The position numbers and the translations under genes are program-made. Source: Microvelia longipes (Eukaryota; Arthropoda; Insecta; Hemiptera; Veliidae). Taken from it: a DNA stretch of 64,000 nucleotides. The notes under the pieces were generated by a model. The model saw only the letters and a list, made by a program, of their open reading frames with translations, did no database searches and had not been told where the DNA came from. Numbering within the stretch: the stretch's first letter is position 1; each line of letters starts with the position of its first letter. The stretch spans positions 58,447,129 to 58,511,128 of the forward strand of contig JACMZG010000008.1 of assembly GCA_018340805.1 (NCBI GenBank), in the 5' to 3' direction. Of the stretch, positions 48,086 to 59,345 are shown piece by piece.

Positions 48086-48794
48086 AATAAGATGAGTAAC
48101 TTAACCTTACAAAGTCATAAAACTTAGAATTTCTAAAAGATATAGGTGCAAGCCTGTTTTATGTATAAAAATTTACATTATCTAAAGTGATATAAAAAAA
48201 GAGGTCATCTTAAAGCTCAATAATATCAATGGAACTTCAATAAAACATAAGAGGATTAGCGTAAGATAAGACGACTTGAAGTTAATCCAACCTACAAGAT
48301 CCTTAAATTAAACCAATATTATTTCATAAAAAAATATTTCTGAAATAGAAAAAATAGAACACTCAAAGGCTATCTGTTTTTAAATAGATTTAACAGTGAA
48401 ACAAATTATAAATTGAGAACTGCAAAGCGAAGTTTTCCCGGAAAAGGTAGGGAAATTGAATTAGAAGGTCCGGCGTGTTTTTAGCTCCTAATTGTTAAAA
48501 CATACATAAAAGTAAAATTAAACTTTATACTAAGATAAAAATGCGTACAGCGAAGTAAAAACAAGGAGGTATTCGAAAGGTACACAATATACAGAGTACA
48601 AAAGAGTCTAGAAGGGTGCATACGTCTTCGGTAGTATCAGTAGGAAGCCTTGAATAAAACCGTACGTACATGCGGTCTTACGAAATGCCAAACATATGTA
48701 ACGTACGTCTAATGGTTTACGTGACGGCTAAAGGTTCTGTCAAACAGCTGCGGATTGGTCAGATGAAAAGTGTAGAATACAGGTAAATCTGAAC
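48086..48794. other. Non-coding sequence
   Basis: Nothing recognised. The end (48,600-48,790) is somewhat GC-richer without a motif. Confidence 0.45.
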
Positions 48795-49240
48795 AAAATC
48801 GGGTACGGGGTACGTCGGAATCTTTCCTTATCACATCAGATTTGCTGCGCTCATCCTGCTTACTTCTGACTCGCGTCGCTCGTCCTGAGATTGAAAATAA
48901 ATTCGTTTTCACGCTCGATGCTGCCTAATTTTGATAATCCAACAAAAACCATGCATACACATGTATTGAAAAGAAACTTGTTGTACTTATTTATTACGTA
49001 ATGGTATACAGTTTTAAAAAACGTAAACAAGTCATTTGATAAAAATTTAACTAATGCTCATACATAGCCACATGCGTGCCAAATACACCAACACACACAC
49101 AGACAGACAGCATTGAGAAAACTATTCACGAGGTCTAAAAAATACCTGAAATGGATAATTCCGGTGTTATCCCGGTTTCGGATTTTTTCGCAAACACAAT
49201 ACGTTTCGAATATACGGTATAAATGAGAAAAAGTAAAAAA
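48795..49240 (-). mobile_element. 5S-derived dispersed repeat (minus)
   Basis: AATCGGGTACGGGGTACGTC, TTTGCTGCGCTCATCC, ACTCGCGTCGCTCGTCC. The 5S-like part is reduced to CACGCTCGATGCTGCC (about 48,911). Then AATCCAACAAAAACCATGC, body, ACAGACAGACAG, ATCCCGGTTTCGGATTTTTT and the palindromic head. Confidence 0.8.
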
Positions 49241-49440
49241 AAAATCGGGTTAAGGATACGTTGGATCTTAGTTCTTAGACAAAGATCGAAAATATTGGAC
49301 CCTGTACATTGAATTTATTTTCCTTATGAGCTCGAGCGCAGCGAGATCGAATAATTACAAGATACCATAACATTCTAAGAACGATCAAAACGTGCCCGCA
49401 ACATAAAGGAAAAGTTGCAAGATACCCTGGACCTAATTTT
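49241..49440. repeat. Unclassified repeat-like segment
   Basis: It opens with AAATCGGGTTAAGGATACG, has GAGCTCGAGCGCAGCGAGAT in the middle and closes with GATACCCTGGACCTAATTT. The edges resemble inverted versions of each other and of the 5S-derived family tail. Confidence 0.35.
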
Positions 49441-50424
49441 AATATTTTTCTCCTTCTTAACGTAACTAGATTAGTACATAACTATTTTCTTCAAGAAATA
49501 CTCATACACTTACAGATATACAATGTTTAAGATTTGAAGCAAAGCAGGATTAGCTGGAAAATTACTTTTTAATTGTCTTCAATTCGAGGGTAATTTAAAC
49601 TTACTACGAGACGACAATTATCTCTAATCTTATTCTTCCAGATAGATTAACCCAAATACTATTCCAATTATAGTTAAATTAAAGACGATTAAACCCAACG
49701 ACCTTTTCAGCGACAATATAAATATACAACGGGCAATAAGTAAGAAGTAACCCAGAGAAAGGACAACAGTTAATGTTGATCTTGATCAAGTATCAACGGC
49801 AATATTTTTTTTTTTAGATATTGCTATTGGTATTTGTCTTCTGAACGTTCCAGCTGTTATTTATAATAACAGCTGTTTATAATAACAGTTATTAATAATA
49901 ATTAGCGCTAATACTTCAACACAGGCTGACATACATGTAGACATTGAATTTATTTCAATTTTTGTGATCTGTAGACGCTAATACAATAAAATTTAATAAT
50001 ACATGAAGTGACATATTTTATATGTTACATTGCTTCATCTCTTGTAGAAAATAAAGAAGCAAAAAGCAGATGTTAATGGTTTTTCAATAACTACCTGATA
50101 GATTTATATACTTCGGACCGGTTTCTTTTGGTTTATATTTATAATAAATATTAAAAAAAAACTAGCCACAATTTTGACCAAAGATTAATAAAATTAAAAA
50201 AGAAAACAATAGAGGTGCTTAGTATTAAATATTTACATTATCTCAAATCTACCTCTTTAACTCACAAAAAGATTTAATAAATTTCATTTTGATCCCGGAG
50301 ACCATTTTGATAATATTGCACTTTAGATTTCTAAACGTGGATGACCTGTAACTTCTAAACTTGTATCTGATTAGCAGTGCGTATACATAAAGAGAGAGTA
50401 GAAAACATATTAAGGCATTTTTCT
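49441..50424. other. AT-rich non-coding sequence
   Basis: No gene. A palindromic cluster lies at 49,850-49,895 (ACAGCTGTTAT, TTATA, ATAACAGCTGT). Confidence 0.5.
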
Positions 50425-51365
50425 TTTAGTTTCATTCCCAGCGGTCATTCGTCCAGGCTCTGACCACGCTCGATGCTGCTTAACTTGTATGACCCAACAA
50501 ACATCATAGGTATACTTGTCGCATTAAAACGAGACTAAATATATTTAATAATTACGCAAAGGTATACACTTTTCCCAATACCAAATATTTAATGAGATTA
50601 TGACCCAATTTCAATTTAATTAGATTATTTTCCGATTTTTTTACAATTTCTTAAAAACGTACACAATGTATTTAATAAAAATTTAACTAATGCCGATACC
50701 GAGATGAAACTTAGCACATATGTTAATCTTATACATGCTTACATGCGTGCTATATCTCAAATAGATCGAAACATAAAGGATTTTCAGCGTTTTATTAGTC
50801 ATTATTGTGGGTTAATGACGTCATATTTTCCTCCAGATAGTACAACTATCTATTGATTGATATATTGTTCAAAGATTCAAAGATAAAGACTCTAAGATAA
50901 AGACCCTGAGAGCTATGATGATAAGACACACACACAGACAAATATACACACACAGATAACTTTGTGAAAACCACTTAGGAGGTCTTAAAAACACATAAAA
51001 CGGATAATACAGGTGACATCCCGGTTCTGGATTTTTTGCTAACACAATAATAATAATTATTGTTATTGTTAGGAGCCACCAACGTGGTCGAGGTTAGAGC
51101 GTTAGTACTTATACTAACCTTAGACACCACGGAGGTCTGGGGTTCGTAACCCGGGGGGTTCGTAACCCAGATTACACTCTCAGTTTATACATAAGATTTC
51201 GTCAAATTATAAATCGCCAACTTTAGAATATTCTTTGAACGTAATAGTTACCACAACCACCTTAGGAGGTTCCCGTAAGGGTTATCCCTGATGAGCTGCA
51301 AGACTTGAAACAGGCATTATTATTATTGCTAACATAAGACTTTTCCTATATACCTAAATATAAAA
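50425..51365 (-). mobile_element. 5S-derived repeat (minus), split by a SINE
   Basis: 5S-like block 50,431-50,493 (CCCAGCGGTCATTCGTCCAG, CTGACCACGCTCGATGCTGC, TTAACTTGTATGACCC), full body (GTGGGTTAATGACGTCATAT, GAGATGAAACTTAGCACATA), ACACACAGACAAAT, ACATCCCGGTTCTGGATTTT. The head is interrupted at 51,044 by the SINE and resumes at 51,326 with ACTTTTCCTATATACCTA. Confidence 0.85.
51045..51325 (+). mobile_element. tRNA-derived SINE with 9-bp target duplication
   Basis: tRNA-like head at 51,071-51,168: GTGGTCGAGGTTAGAGCGTT (A box) and GGGGTTCGTAACCC (B box), the latter duplicated at 51,157-51,168. Tail: TTCCCGTAAGGGTTATCCCT, GATGAGCTGCAAGACTTG, AAACAGGC, (ATT)n, the same as at 5,225-5,331. TTGCTAACA flanks it at 51,036-51,044 and 51,326-51,334. 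Transcription by pol III and mobilisation by a LINE that recognises the tail are inferred from general SINE biology. Confidence 0.8.
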
Positions 51366-52379
51366 ACAAATATCTCCAAATCTTTGGGTAATATCAATTT
51401 GGTCTGGTTACATTTAAAATCAAAAACATAAATAAATATAAACATTTTAAATACAAAATATAAATATTTCAAGTACAAAATATGAACATTTTCCTAATAG
51501 ATGTTTTAAAGAAATTATACGAATTTTTGACTTAATATACCACTTGTAAGGATTAAACATAATTATTTTTAAAAATGTTAACTTAAAAAGAAAGATTTTT
51601 CTTGATTTTGAAGCATTAACCTCTTTAAGAGTAGCTTTTACAAAATAAGAGATCGAATTGAGATTTTATAAAATTAAAAGAATATAAAGAGCTTTGAAAT
51701 AAGTAAAACAAGATGGGCTATAAAAAGAAGATAGGGAAAATCCATGTTATTGGATATTCACAATTTTTTCCTCCCAATCAGGTCAAGAGGAAATGGGAAT
51801 ATTTTGAGGAAATAACGAGCAAAATCTTTTTCCTCTTATTAATATCTGAATTAGAGTAGAGAAAAATAAATTGAGAAAAATGAAACACTAGAGTTGCAAG
51901 TCTTTAATGAACTCTATATTGCTATATTGCATTTTTAATTAGAGGAGTAAATTTTTTAATAAGGATTTTATAAATTTCTTAAAAATCTTACGATTACTCT
52001 AAAATAAATTCTGGTCAAATACTGCTAAATTGGCGAAATTATCTCAAAGGATGAACTTATTTTTTAAAATAAGGCAGTCAAATTAATCAGTAATCAGTAA
52101 AATAGTTTTTCCTTCTCCTTCTCCAATAATAGGAGGAAAATGAATTGCAAATATGAAGAAAGAGAAACGTTTTTTTCCGAAAAATGTTTAAGTTTTAATA
52201 AATGAAAAATTCCAAAACTGAAAATAAATGGTACAAATGATGGTGTGCTTTCCCGATTCCCCCCCCCCCCCAATTTCGGAGGCATAGATTTGTATAACCA
52301 ATTAAATAAGTATGCGCAATTCCTTTGAAAAATACAGAAAACATAAGTAAGAAGTAGAGGTTAATTATTGAGTACCTGT
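51366..52379. other. AT-rich non-coding sequence
   Basis: Nothing recognised. A C-run of about 11 lies at 52,261. Confidence 0.5.
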
Positions 52380-52500
52380 TCAAGCTATAAATCATATACC
52401 AAAAAGTTAAACAAGAAATGGACTGTGAAGATCGGATACACGCATTCCAAAGGAAATTCGCCCGATATGCATACCTACGCGTCAGAATTAAATAAATAAT
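52380..52500 (+). pseudogene. LINE RT C-terminal fragment
   Basis: From GAC at 52,421 the frame reads DCEDRIHAFQRKFARYAYLR, a typical C-terminal block of jockey/CR1-like LINE ORF2 (aliphatic/QRKFxRY). The preceding ATAAATCATATACC, AACAAGAAATGG recurs at 19.87, 38.3 and 57.6 kb. Too short to assign a clade. Confidence 0.6.
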
Positions 52501-52647
52501 AAAGAAAGACTTGCTGAATCTGAATGAGTCGGAAGAAGTACTGTTAAAAAATTGAGCCAATAGATAGTGTGATAGACAAGCATGAGTACAAGCGAAGCAA
52601 AGCTTGGGGAACTGTTCATGATGTCAGTTTAGTCCCACGAATTCCAT
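52501..52647. other. Non-coding spacer
   Basis: ACAAGCATGAGTACAAGCGA, AGCAAAGC may be LINE or repeat debris. Confidence 0.35.
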
Positions 52648-52670
52648 TTATATATATATATTATATATAT

Positions 52671-52739
<69 letters not shown>

Positions 52740-52749
52740 TATATATATT
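52648..52749. repeat. (TA)n array
   Basis: About 100 bp of TA with periodic TTA interruptions. The open frame across it is a low-complexity artefact. Confidence 0.95.
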
Positions 52750-53921
52750 GTAATGTATAATATATTCAATTAAAATGTCATATTGATTAATAAATTCAGC
52801 TTAGCTTATTCCAAAATCACACATTTATTATCGCTTGACTAGTTACATTTTTATATCATTTTGTTTTGATTTAACTAAAATATATAAATGTCAATTCAAT
52901 GTTCATAAATACGTCAAAAAATTCAAATTAACTTAATTGAAGTTAAATCAATAGGATTGTTTGACGACCCGTTTATTATGTCTTTAATTTGACTTTATTT
53001 ATTAAAATAACTGAAAATAAAGAGAGGGTTTTCTCAAGTGAGTCAACTCTATTACTCATGGAATTATCCAACAGTTTAACAGTCGATGTTCAATGAATTT
53101 TCTTGGAGAGGGTAAAAATTGTATTTTTATTTGTAAAGTTAAGAGGAAAATAGCACTCCTGTCAACCCCCACAGATTTTCTCCGCTCCATTTGAGATGGA
53201 ATCTATAAATTGAAGTCGTTTTCTCACTTTAACTTTTTAGCTCTGTTTAGTCACACAGCTTTATACCCCTACTCTATATTTTCTGTTTTTCTCTTTACGT
53301 TTTTGGTTGGAAGTCTCTGTCTCGCGATAATTTTTCTCCGCCAAACAGTCAACCCCCCTCGATCCCCCTAAAAACTTTTTTACTAGAATATTTATAACTC
53401 TTAATCCTTGCCTTTTTTGAAATTGAAATAAAATTACGGGGTTGATATTTTATTTCAACTTGAAGGCTTTAAAGTTTATTTTAGAATTGTGTATTAATTA
53501 AAATTGATACTGCATTAATGTATAATTCATAAAAAATTATTATTTCTGTCAACATAGTTGTTTCATAAATAAACTAAAGGGGACGGCGCAGGGGGCCGCA
53601 TTGCGGCCACATAGTTGTTTTGCTATATCAGTTTGCCATATTACTAGTATAAATTAGTGGCATACTGCCACGATATTAGCGAATTAACAAATGTTTTAGT
53701 CAAAAGAAATGATTTGTTTAAATTATGTTTTATATGTCAATCGATAACACCAGAACTAATTAGTAATAAAATAATTTAAACTTCATACATGTGTTAACCA
53801 TACATATTAGTACATGTGTATAAACTTTCATCACGATCAAACAATATATTTAAGTTATATGATTTATTGAAATATTCGCTGTCATTATTATGAGAATTAA
53901 AAGTTTCTTTTTGTGACTTAT
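52750..53921. other. AT-rich non-coding sequence
   Basis: A pyrimidine-rich zone at 53,150-53,400 contains TCAACCCCC twice, and a short GC pocket at 53,580-53,612 (CAGGGGGCCGCATTGCGGCC) is palindromic. No gene. Confidence 0.45.
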
Positions 53922-54057
53922 AAAAAAATATATAAATAAAACAGGTTAATTACACAAAAGTCCTTTATTATATTATAAAGGATAATTTATTAATATTATA
54001 TATTAAACAATAAAGGACTTTTGTGTAATTAACCTGTTTTTATTTTATATATTATTA
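53922..54057. mobile_element. MITE of about 135 bp with near-perfect arms
   Basis: AACAGGTTAATTACACAAAA, GTCCTTTAT on the left is mirrored exactly on the right. The AT-rich flanks continue the symmetry, giving arms of roughly 45 bp around a 45-bp AT loop. The lack of divergence suggests recent origin or selection for pairing. Confidence 0.8.
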
Positions 54058-54229
54058 TGAGACTTATAAGTCATTATATGACATATTTCATAAGAAATAG
54101 GGTTCAGGACAAGGTAGATATAGTAATAAGTCCTTATCCCATCGAGAAAGTGTTTATCCATAGGATATCGTCTAGGAACAAAATCAAAATCTCGTACATA
54201 CATACACACAAACAAACAAGCACACCTTC

Positions 54230-54268
54230 ATATATATTATATATAATATTATATATATATAATATATA

Positions 54269-54307
<39 letters not shown>

Positions 54308-54321
54308 TTATATATATATAA
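54230..54321. repeat. (TA)n array
   Basis: TA tract after a CATACACACA stretch. Confidence 0.95.
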
Positions 54322-54429
54322 TTCAAAAATATTTACCACTTCATCTCCACTCCCCTCTTTAAGTCCCTGATTCTATAACCTCTTTTCTTATTTAATTTCG
54401 AATATGATCACTCAGGGACCCACAATAGT

Positions 54430-54600
54430 AACAGAACATTCACACATATACAAAACAAGTTTTAGTAAAAAAAAATACATTTTAAAAGGAGGTCCTAAAA
54501 CACCTAATCGGATAATTCAGGTAAAATCACAGTTTCAGATTTTAGAGGAAACACAATACTATTTCTATATACCAACGGTATGAATGATAAAACTTAGAAA
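54430..54600 (-). mobile_element. 5S-derived repeat, head fragment (minus)
   Basis: AAAAGGAGGTCCTAAAACAC, CTAATCGGATAATTCAGG, TCACAGTTTCAGATTTTAGA, GGAAACACAATACTA, CTATATACCAACGGTATGAA. Confidence 0.7.
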
Positions 54601-55029
54601 TAAATACAAAAAGCAATGCATCTCTCGGCTTTTAGAAGGTATAGGAAAGCAACGAAATATGCCTTCTATTGTCTAGAGGGAATTTCGTTTTTAAGAGAGC
54701 CGAGATTTAACATTGACCCTGCAATGCTATTTTTCAAAACACATTACCTAACACAGCAGGATCACTTTAGTTTTGGAGAGATTTTTACCAGCAATCAATT
54801 TGCTTGGTTCCTGTTTACGTTGTGATCGCTTAATATCCTGGTCTATACGAAATAGTCCCATTATAGCTATTGCTGCCCAATTGTCATGATGAATCAGATT
54901 TTACATTAGCGAATTGCATTTTTAAAAATCTCGGAATACTACATGCCCAATTGTGAACAAATAATTTTACTGTCTATGAGCATGAGCATAAAGCAGACAC
55001 CACATACTAAAATAAGTCTAACACTAAAT
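54601..55029. other. Non-coding sequence
   Basis: The 69-codon open frame at 54,616-54,825 contains a weak inverted pair (CTCTCGGCTTTTAG / AAGAGAGCCGAG) and has no recognised homologue. Confidence 0.4.
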
Positions 55030-55215
55030 CTAAATTCTATTAATGTTCGAAATTTTTGCTGCGTCATTATTTTTTGTTAATAATATCATAAACAAATATT
55101 TCAAACTGGACCTAAGTTTCAACTCTATAGCATAAATATACTGGGAGCTACAATGATAACACCCACACACTAAAGAATGACTTCTTAGTGAAAACCAATT
55201 AAATAAAGAAAAGTG
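55030..55215 (-). mobile_element. 5S-derived repeat, body fragment (minus)
   Basis: CTGCGTCATTATTTTTTGTT, AGTTTCAACTCTATAGCATA, ACTGGGAGCTACAATGATAA, GTGAAAACCA. Lacks both ends. Confidence 0.65.
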
Positions 55216-55984
55216 AAAACAATTATATCCAAATTTTAATATCTGTGGTTTATACTAAGAGTAGCGAAACAGTGTGTTTCTATTGGTAGTTGACATTTGA
55301 AGTTAGATAATAGTAGATACTAGGCGCACTAAAGAAAAAATGTTGAGCTTTGATAATTTTCTTCTTTACAGCTGTCATAAACAGTAGGTCGTCAAAACGC
55401 CTTAACTACGCGCCTGTGTATATTGGTGGCATATGTAAGAGTGAGATAACATTTTGATAGATAACACATCGTCATCATTAAGTCTCTTGTTAATAATAGA
55501 TATTACCGGTGATAAAGACCGTAATTAATAATTACAAGGCGGTGACAACAGTCTCAACATGATTCCAAGATTCATTTATAGGAAAATCAGTGGCACTTTT
55601 CTTGGTGAGGAAAAGTGCGGTTTACAAGGAGAGGGTGTTTCCCTCTCGTTATTTTAAATTCATAAAAAACGTTTATGATATTCTTTTTTAAATCAGCTCT
55701 AAAAGTCAAATTAGGCTCACTAACAGCAACTTAATTCAACCTTTTTTAGAGTTAAACTATTTTATTATATAATTAGTAAAAGTGTATAACAGCGCGGTTT
55801 ATAAAGAGAATTAATTTCTCATAAAAATATCTTTATCTTAATGAGAAATTAATTTCCTGTAGGATAAATCATACATGAACATGCTTGGAGTTAACAAGCG
55901 ATATATAGCATAGAATTATTTAAATAATTTAACAACATAAAGAAAATCTTCAGTGTCCTTACCTGTAACTCATAAAATTATCTC
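55216..55984. other. Non-coding sequence with hairpins
   Basis: GCACTTTTC / GAAAAGTGC pair at 55,592-55,617 and a 12-bp pair TTAATTTCTCAT / ATGAGAAATTAA at 55,811-55,852. No gene. Confidence 0.5.
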
Positions 55985-56740
55985 ACCTTTTTTACTTTTC
56001 TTCATTAACACCGTAGGTATAAAGGAAAAGTACAAAGTAAGTGTTAGCAAATAAATCTGAAAACAGAATGTCACCGGAACTATCCGTTTTAGATGGTTTT
56101 AAGACCTAAGAGGTTTTCACAAAGTTGTCAATCAATCTCTAGGTATAGTTGTGTTATCCGGAAAATATTAATCATTAACCTGCACTAATGATATGGCCCG
56201 TATTCAAAGACATGTTCCTAACATTCTTCTTGTTCCTTAAGGAGAATGTTAGGAGAATGTAAGGAAAATTTTAGGAAAATGTTAGAAGATGTCTTTGAAT
56301 ACGGGCCTATGACTTAGAAAAAACATCAGCAAAAATTCATGAAACGCTGAAAAATGTTTTAATTAAGGTAGAATTAGGCACACATGTAGTACGTTTTTAA
56401 TAAATGGTAAACCTTGAAAAATTATCCAATTGTGTTGTATTTCTTTACGTAATAAATAGGATAAATCAAGTTTCGTCAAGTATATCAATGGTTTTTGTAG
56501 GATAAACAATGTTTCAAGCAGCATGGAGTTAGGTCAGTGCCTGGATGGGCGATCGCTTGAAAAAACATTTGTATTTACAATCAGAGGACGAGCATAGCGA
56601 GTGCAAAGACGTGTTGCAGCATAAATTTGGGGCATTGTATATTCTAAGGACGAGCGAAGCGAGCATGAAATAGGGAGGATGATCGTAGCGAAGTTGATGT
56701 AATAAGAAAAAATTCCGAGGTACCCCGAACCTAAATTATT
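55985..56740 (+). mobile_element. 5S-derived dispersed repeat (plus) carrying a MITE
   Basis: Head (TTACTTTTCTTCATTAACAC, GTAGGTATAAAGGAAAAG), ACAGAATGTCACCGGAACTA, ATAGTTGTGTTATCCGG, then a MITE insertion, then the 5S-like part 56,501-56,562 (TTCAAGCAGCATGGAGTTAG, GTCAGTGCCTGGATGGGCGA), GAGGACGAGCATAGCGAGTG, ACGTGTTGCAGCATAAATTT, GGACGAGCGAAGCGAGC, ending TTCCGAGGTACCCCG. Confidence 0.85.
56195..56307. mobile_element. 113-bp MITE nested in the 5S-derived repeat
   Basis: Termini GGCCCGTATTCAAAGACAT and ATGTCTTTGAATACGGGCC are perfect 19-bp inverted repeats, flanked by TAT on both sides (56,192-56,194; 56,308-56,310). The inside repeats GGAGAATGTTA-like units. A 3-bp duplication is compatible with a PIF/Harbinger-like source, but this is not proven. 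Confidence 0.85.
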
Positions 56741-57213
56741 TGATGTTTTACGTATAAGCAATAATTAGCAACTTATATTAAATATAACGAAATAAGTGTC
56801 ATTTTCTCATGAAAATTTACTAAAATAAGAATAACTTATAAAAGAGAATAATTACTAAGTATTAAGCGACTAAATCAACACAAGGGATAATAACATAATT
56901 AATTAGGCTAAACTAATTACAAGGGGTAATTAAGATATATTAATGATCATAAGATTAATAATAATTCCACAGATAATTTCAAACAATTATTAGTTTATTT
57001 GACTTAAATTACATCAAACTTTGAAGACTTAATTTAATTAATAAAAAATACCGTAGTGAAAAAGAAAATACGAGAAACCCAAATTGAAAGTTTTTATAAT
57101 GCATGCAAATAATAACCCCTATTCACAGTCTAGCTGCTACATGAATTTGTGAGTCGAATAGTTAAGGTTGTAGGTAGAGAAGTGTATTCGTTTTACGACA
57201 AATATATACCTAA
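56741..57213. other. AT-rich non-coding sequence
   Basis: Nothing recognised. Confidence 0.5.
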
Positions 57214-57680
57214 TATAAGTTTACAACTAGAAAATAATTCTGGCACGGTGGTCCGCATGTCGAGCGAATTTCCTTTGGATGCGTGTGAATCCTGGTTGGA
57301 ATGATAATTTTTATATTTTTTTACATTATATAAGTTTACAACTACTAAATAAATAAATCCGGCGCGGTGGTCCGCTGTCGGGCGAATTTCATTTAGAATG
57401 CGTGTTTCCGTGCTAAACAGCCGATTTCTTGCTTATGCAAGAATCATGCCCATTGTGTGGTTCCGGTTCCGCATAATTATCCAGTTGGTTGTACAAAACT
57501 ATGCCTCTAAAATTAGAAGTACACACTATTATTTGCACTAGTTTAAAGATTAGTTACTTATCCTTAAGCTTAGTCAGTTATCTTTAAAGGTTTTCGCGCA
57601 TTTCCTTTGGAAAATACAGACATGTATGTAGTAACTGCTTAGGTTCTAAAGCATGAACCGGAATACAATAATAATGTAAA
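57214..57680 (-). pseudogene. LINE 3' fragments (minus), with a 73-bp direct repeat
   Basis: On the minus strand GCATTCTAAATGAAATTCGC and GCATCCAAAGGAAATTCGC resemble the LINE block at 52.44 kb. The segment TATAAGTTTACAACTA through GGCGAATTTC and ATGCGTG occurs twice (57,214-57,286 and 57,329-57,402). A third LINE-like piece, CGCATTTCCTTTGGAAAATA, and GGTTCTAAAGCATGAACCGG lie at 57,598-57,660. Confidence 0.5.
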
Positions 57681-58349
57681 ATAATACACCCAAAATAATA
57701 CAATGTTGGGTTGTACTTAAGAAGAATAGTGTAAATAACCCTAACTTGTGAACAAGTTTTTCCTGTTCTATTTAAAAACACGAATAGGAAAGAATTTATA
57801 GTTACACACATTAGTATGTTAAAAGAGAAAATATTTCCTCTTTCTCACCTCAACCCTCCTTAATATCTAACTACCGTAAATCGTGAACAGGCGTCTAAAA
57901 GATTTAAAATTTGATTTAAATCTTTTTGACCCTCTCAAAACATGTATAGAAGTGAACAGTTTAATTAAAATTTAATTTATAATTATACAGAAATAGAATG
58001 TGACTTTATACGAGGAAGTTAAAATTTCCATATTTAAATACGACTAACGAGTTAGGCATTAATATAATATCCCTGTAAAATTCTAACAAGAGGTCCAACA
58101 ATTTAAATCTGAAATTATACGTTGATGACGTGGGAGACTATAGAGCATTTAGTCATTTTAAAAAGAATTCGCATAATATTATAACGACTAAAATGAATTC
58201 AGCAAGGAATATATACGATATTTTACCGGTATATTATGATAACAATGTCATTAAAGTAAAAACAAAACTAGTAAAATAAAAACAAAACTGTATTCTTTCT
58301 ATAATACTCAACATTATTGATCTTACAAAAGCTCATTTCTTCTTCGTAA
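57681..58349. other. AT-rich non-coding sequence
   Basis: Nothing recognised. Confidence 0.5.
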
Positions 58350-58705
58350 ATTCGGTAAAAACCGTAGATACACTCGCCGAAATTAATGAAATTAAGTATA
58401 CTTATTTATTATATAAAGAAACGTACCTGCGCTAAATCCTATTCCGCGTTTTATAAATATTTGAAATTTTTTCCGAATTAATAATTACGGTTAATGACGT
58501 CCAAATCATTATTTTCCGGAAAGCACAACTAGACCTATAAATAGGTTTTTGCACCAAGTTTTAACGGTAAAGCATGTGCTATACATAAAGATAAAACAAT
58601 AGATAAATAGCCACGCACATACAGACAGACAACATGGTAAAAACTAGTCATATATCCCGATTTAGTATACTATTACAGACTTTGCTTGTCCTATATGCAA
58701 ACGGT
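58350..58705 (-). mobile_element. 5S-derived repeat (minus), old copy
   Basis: ACTTATTTATTATATAAAGA, AATTACGGTTAATGACGTCC, ATTTTCCGGAAAGCACAACT, AGACCTATAAATAGG, ACGCACATACAGACAGACAA, TATGCAAACGGTGTAA. The 5S block and tail are absent. Confidence 0.55.
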
Positions 58706-58739
58706 GTAACTAATGACTAGTAATGAAATTACAATAAAA

Positions 58740-59345
58740 ATTAAAACTATGCGACCGAGAACCGGTAACTTTTTGGTGTAGAGCTTACATCGGTGTGCTT
58801 TAAGACATCAAAGGATCAAATCAAGCCGAGGGATGACCTCATATAAGGTTATCCATTGTAACGTTCTCTCGGATGGGTCTTGAATTTAAGGCCAGTCAAC
58901 CCAGCCTGGGTTTTAGGGTTTCCTATGGTTGTTACAGTTGAATCCATGGTTCTTTTGCCTCATGAAAGGACGATGTTCTCCCCATCCCTCGGTAGAGGGT
59001 TGGGTAGAGATACCGAACCTTCGGACCAAACACTGTGAAAATGGAGATTCGGTTTTAGCGGTGAGGATCATATCAGCGTTGGATTCAGCATTTTTGAGTG
59101 TTTAGAAATGCTGTTTTAGGCTCTGGAAAACGCCTCCTAGTGATCTGCGGAGCTGATCACTGATGAGATTAGTAAAATCTAGTCGCTGGTGGGCTAGAAG
59201 AGACTAATGAGATCGGAGTAGCTAGAGCTAGTGGGATTGAAAAAAGTACAACAGACAATCTGTGATCTGGTTACACGTACAGTCCCGAAAAAGGGTAAGT
59301 AGAAGTGCCGAGGTCTTATCTAGTTTAAGTGTGTGCATAAACTCA
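58740..59345. other. GC-rich island, unclassified transposon-like sequence
   Basis: About 600 bp much richer in GC than its surroundings. It includes GTAACGTTCTCTCGGATGGG, CAACCCAGCCTGGGTTTTAG, CATCCCTCGGTAGAGGGTTG, GGAGATTCGGTTTTAGCGG and GATCTGCGGAGCTGATCACT. Stops occur in every frame, so it is non-coding or dead. Composition suggests a 5' UTR or fragment of a retroelement, or another foreign insert. No family was recognised. Confidence 0.45.

Noticed and set aside
54616..54825. 69-codon open frame
   Set aside because: No known motif, overlaps a weak inverted repeat.
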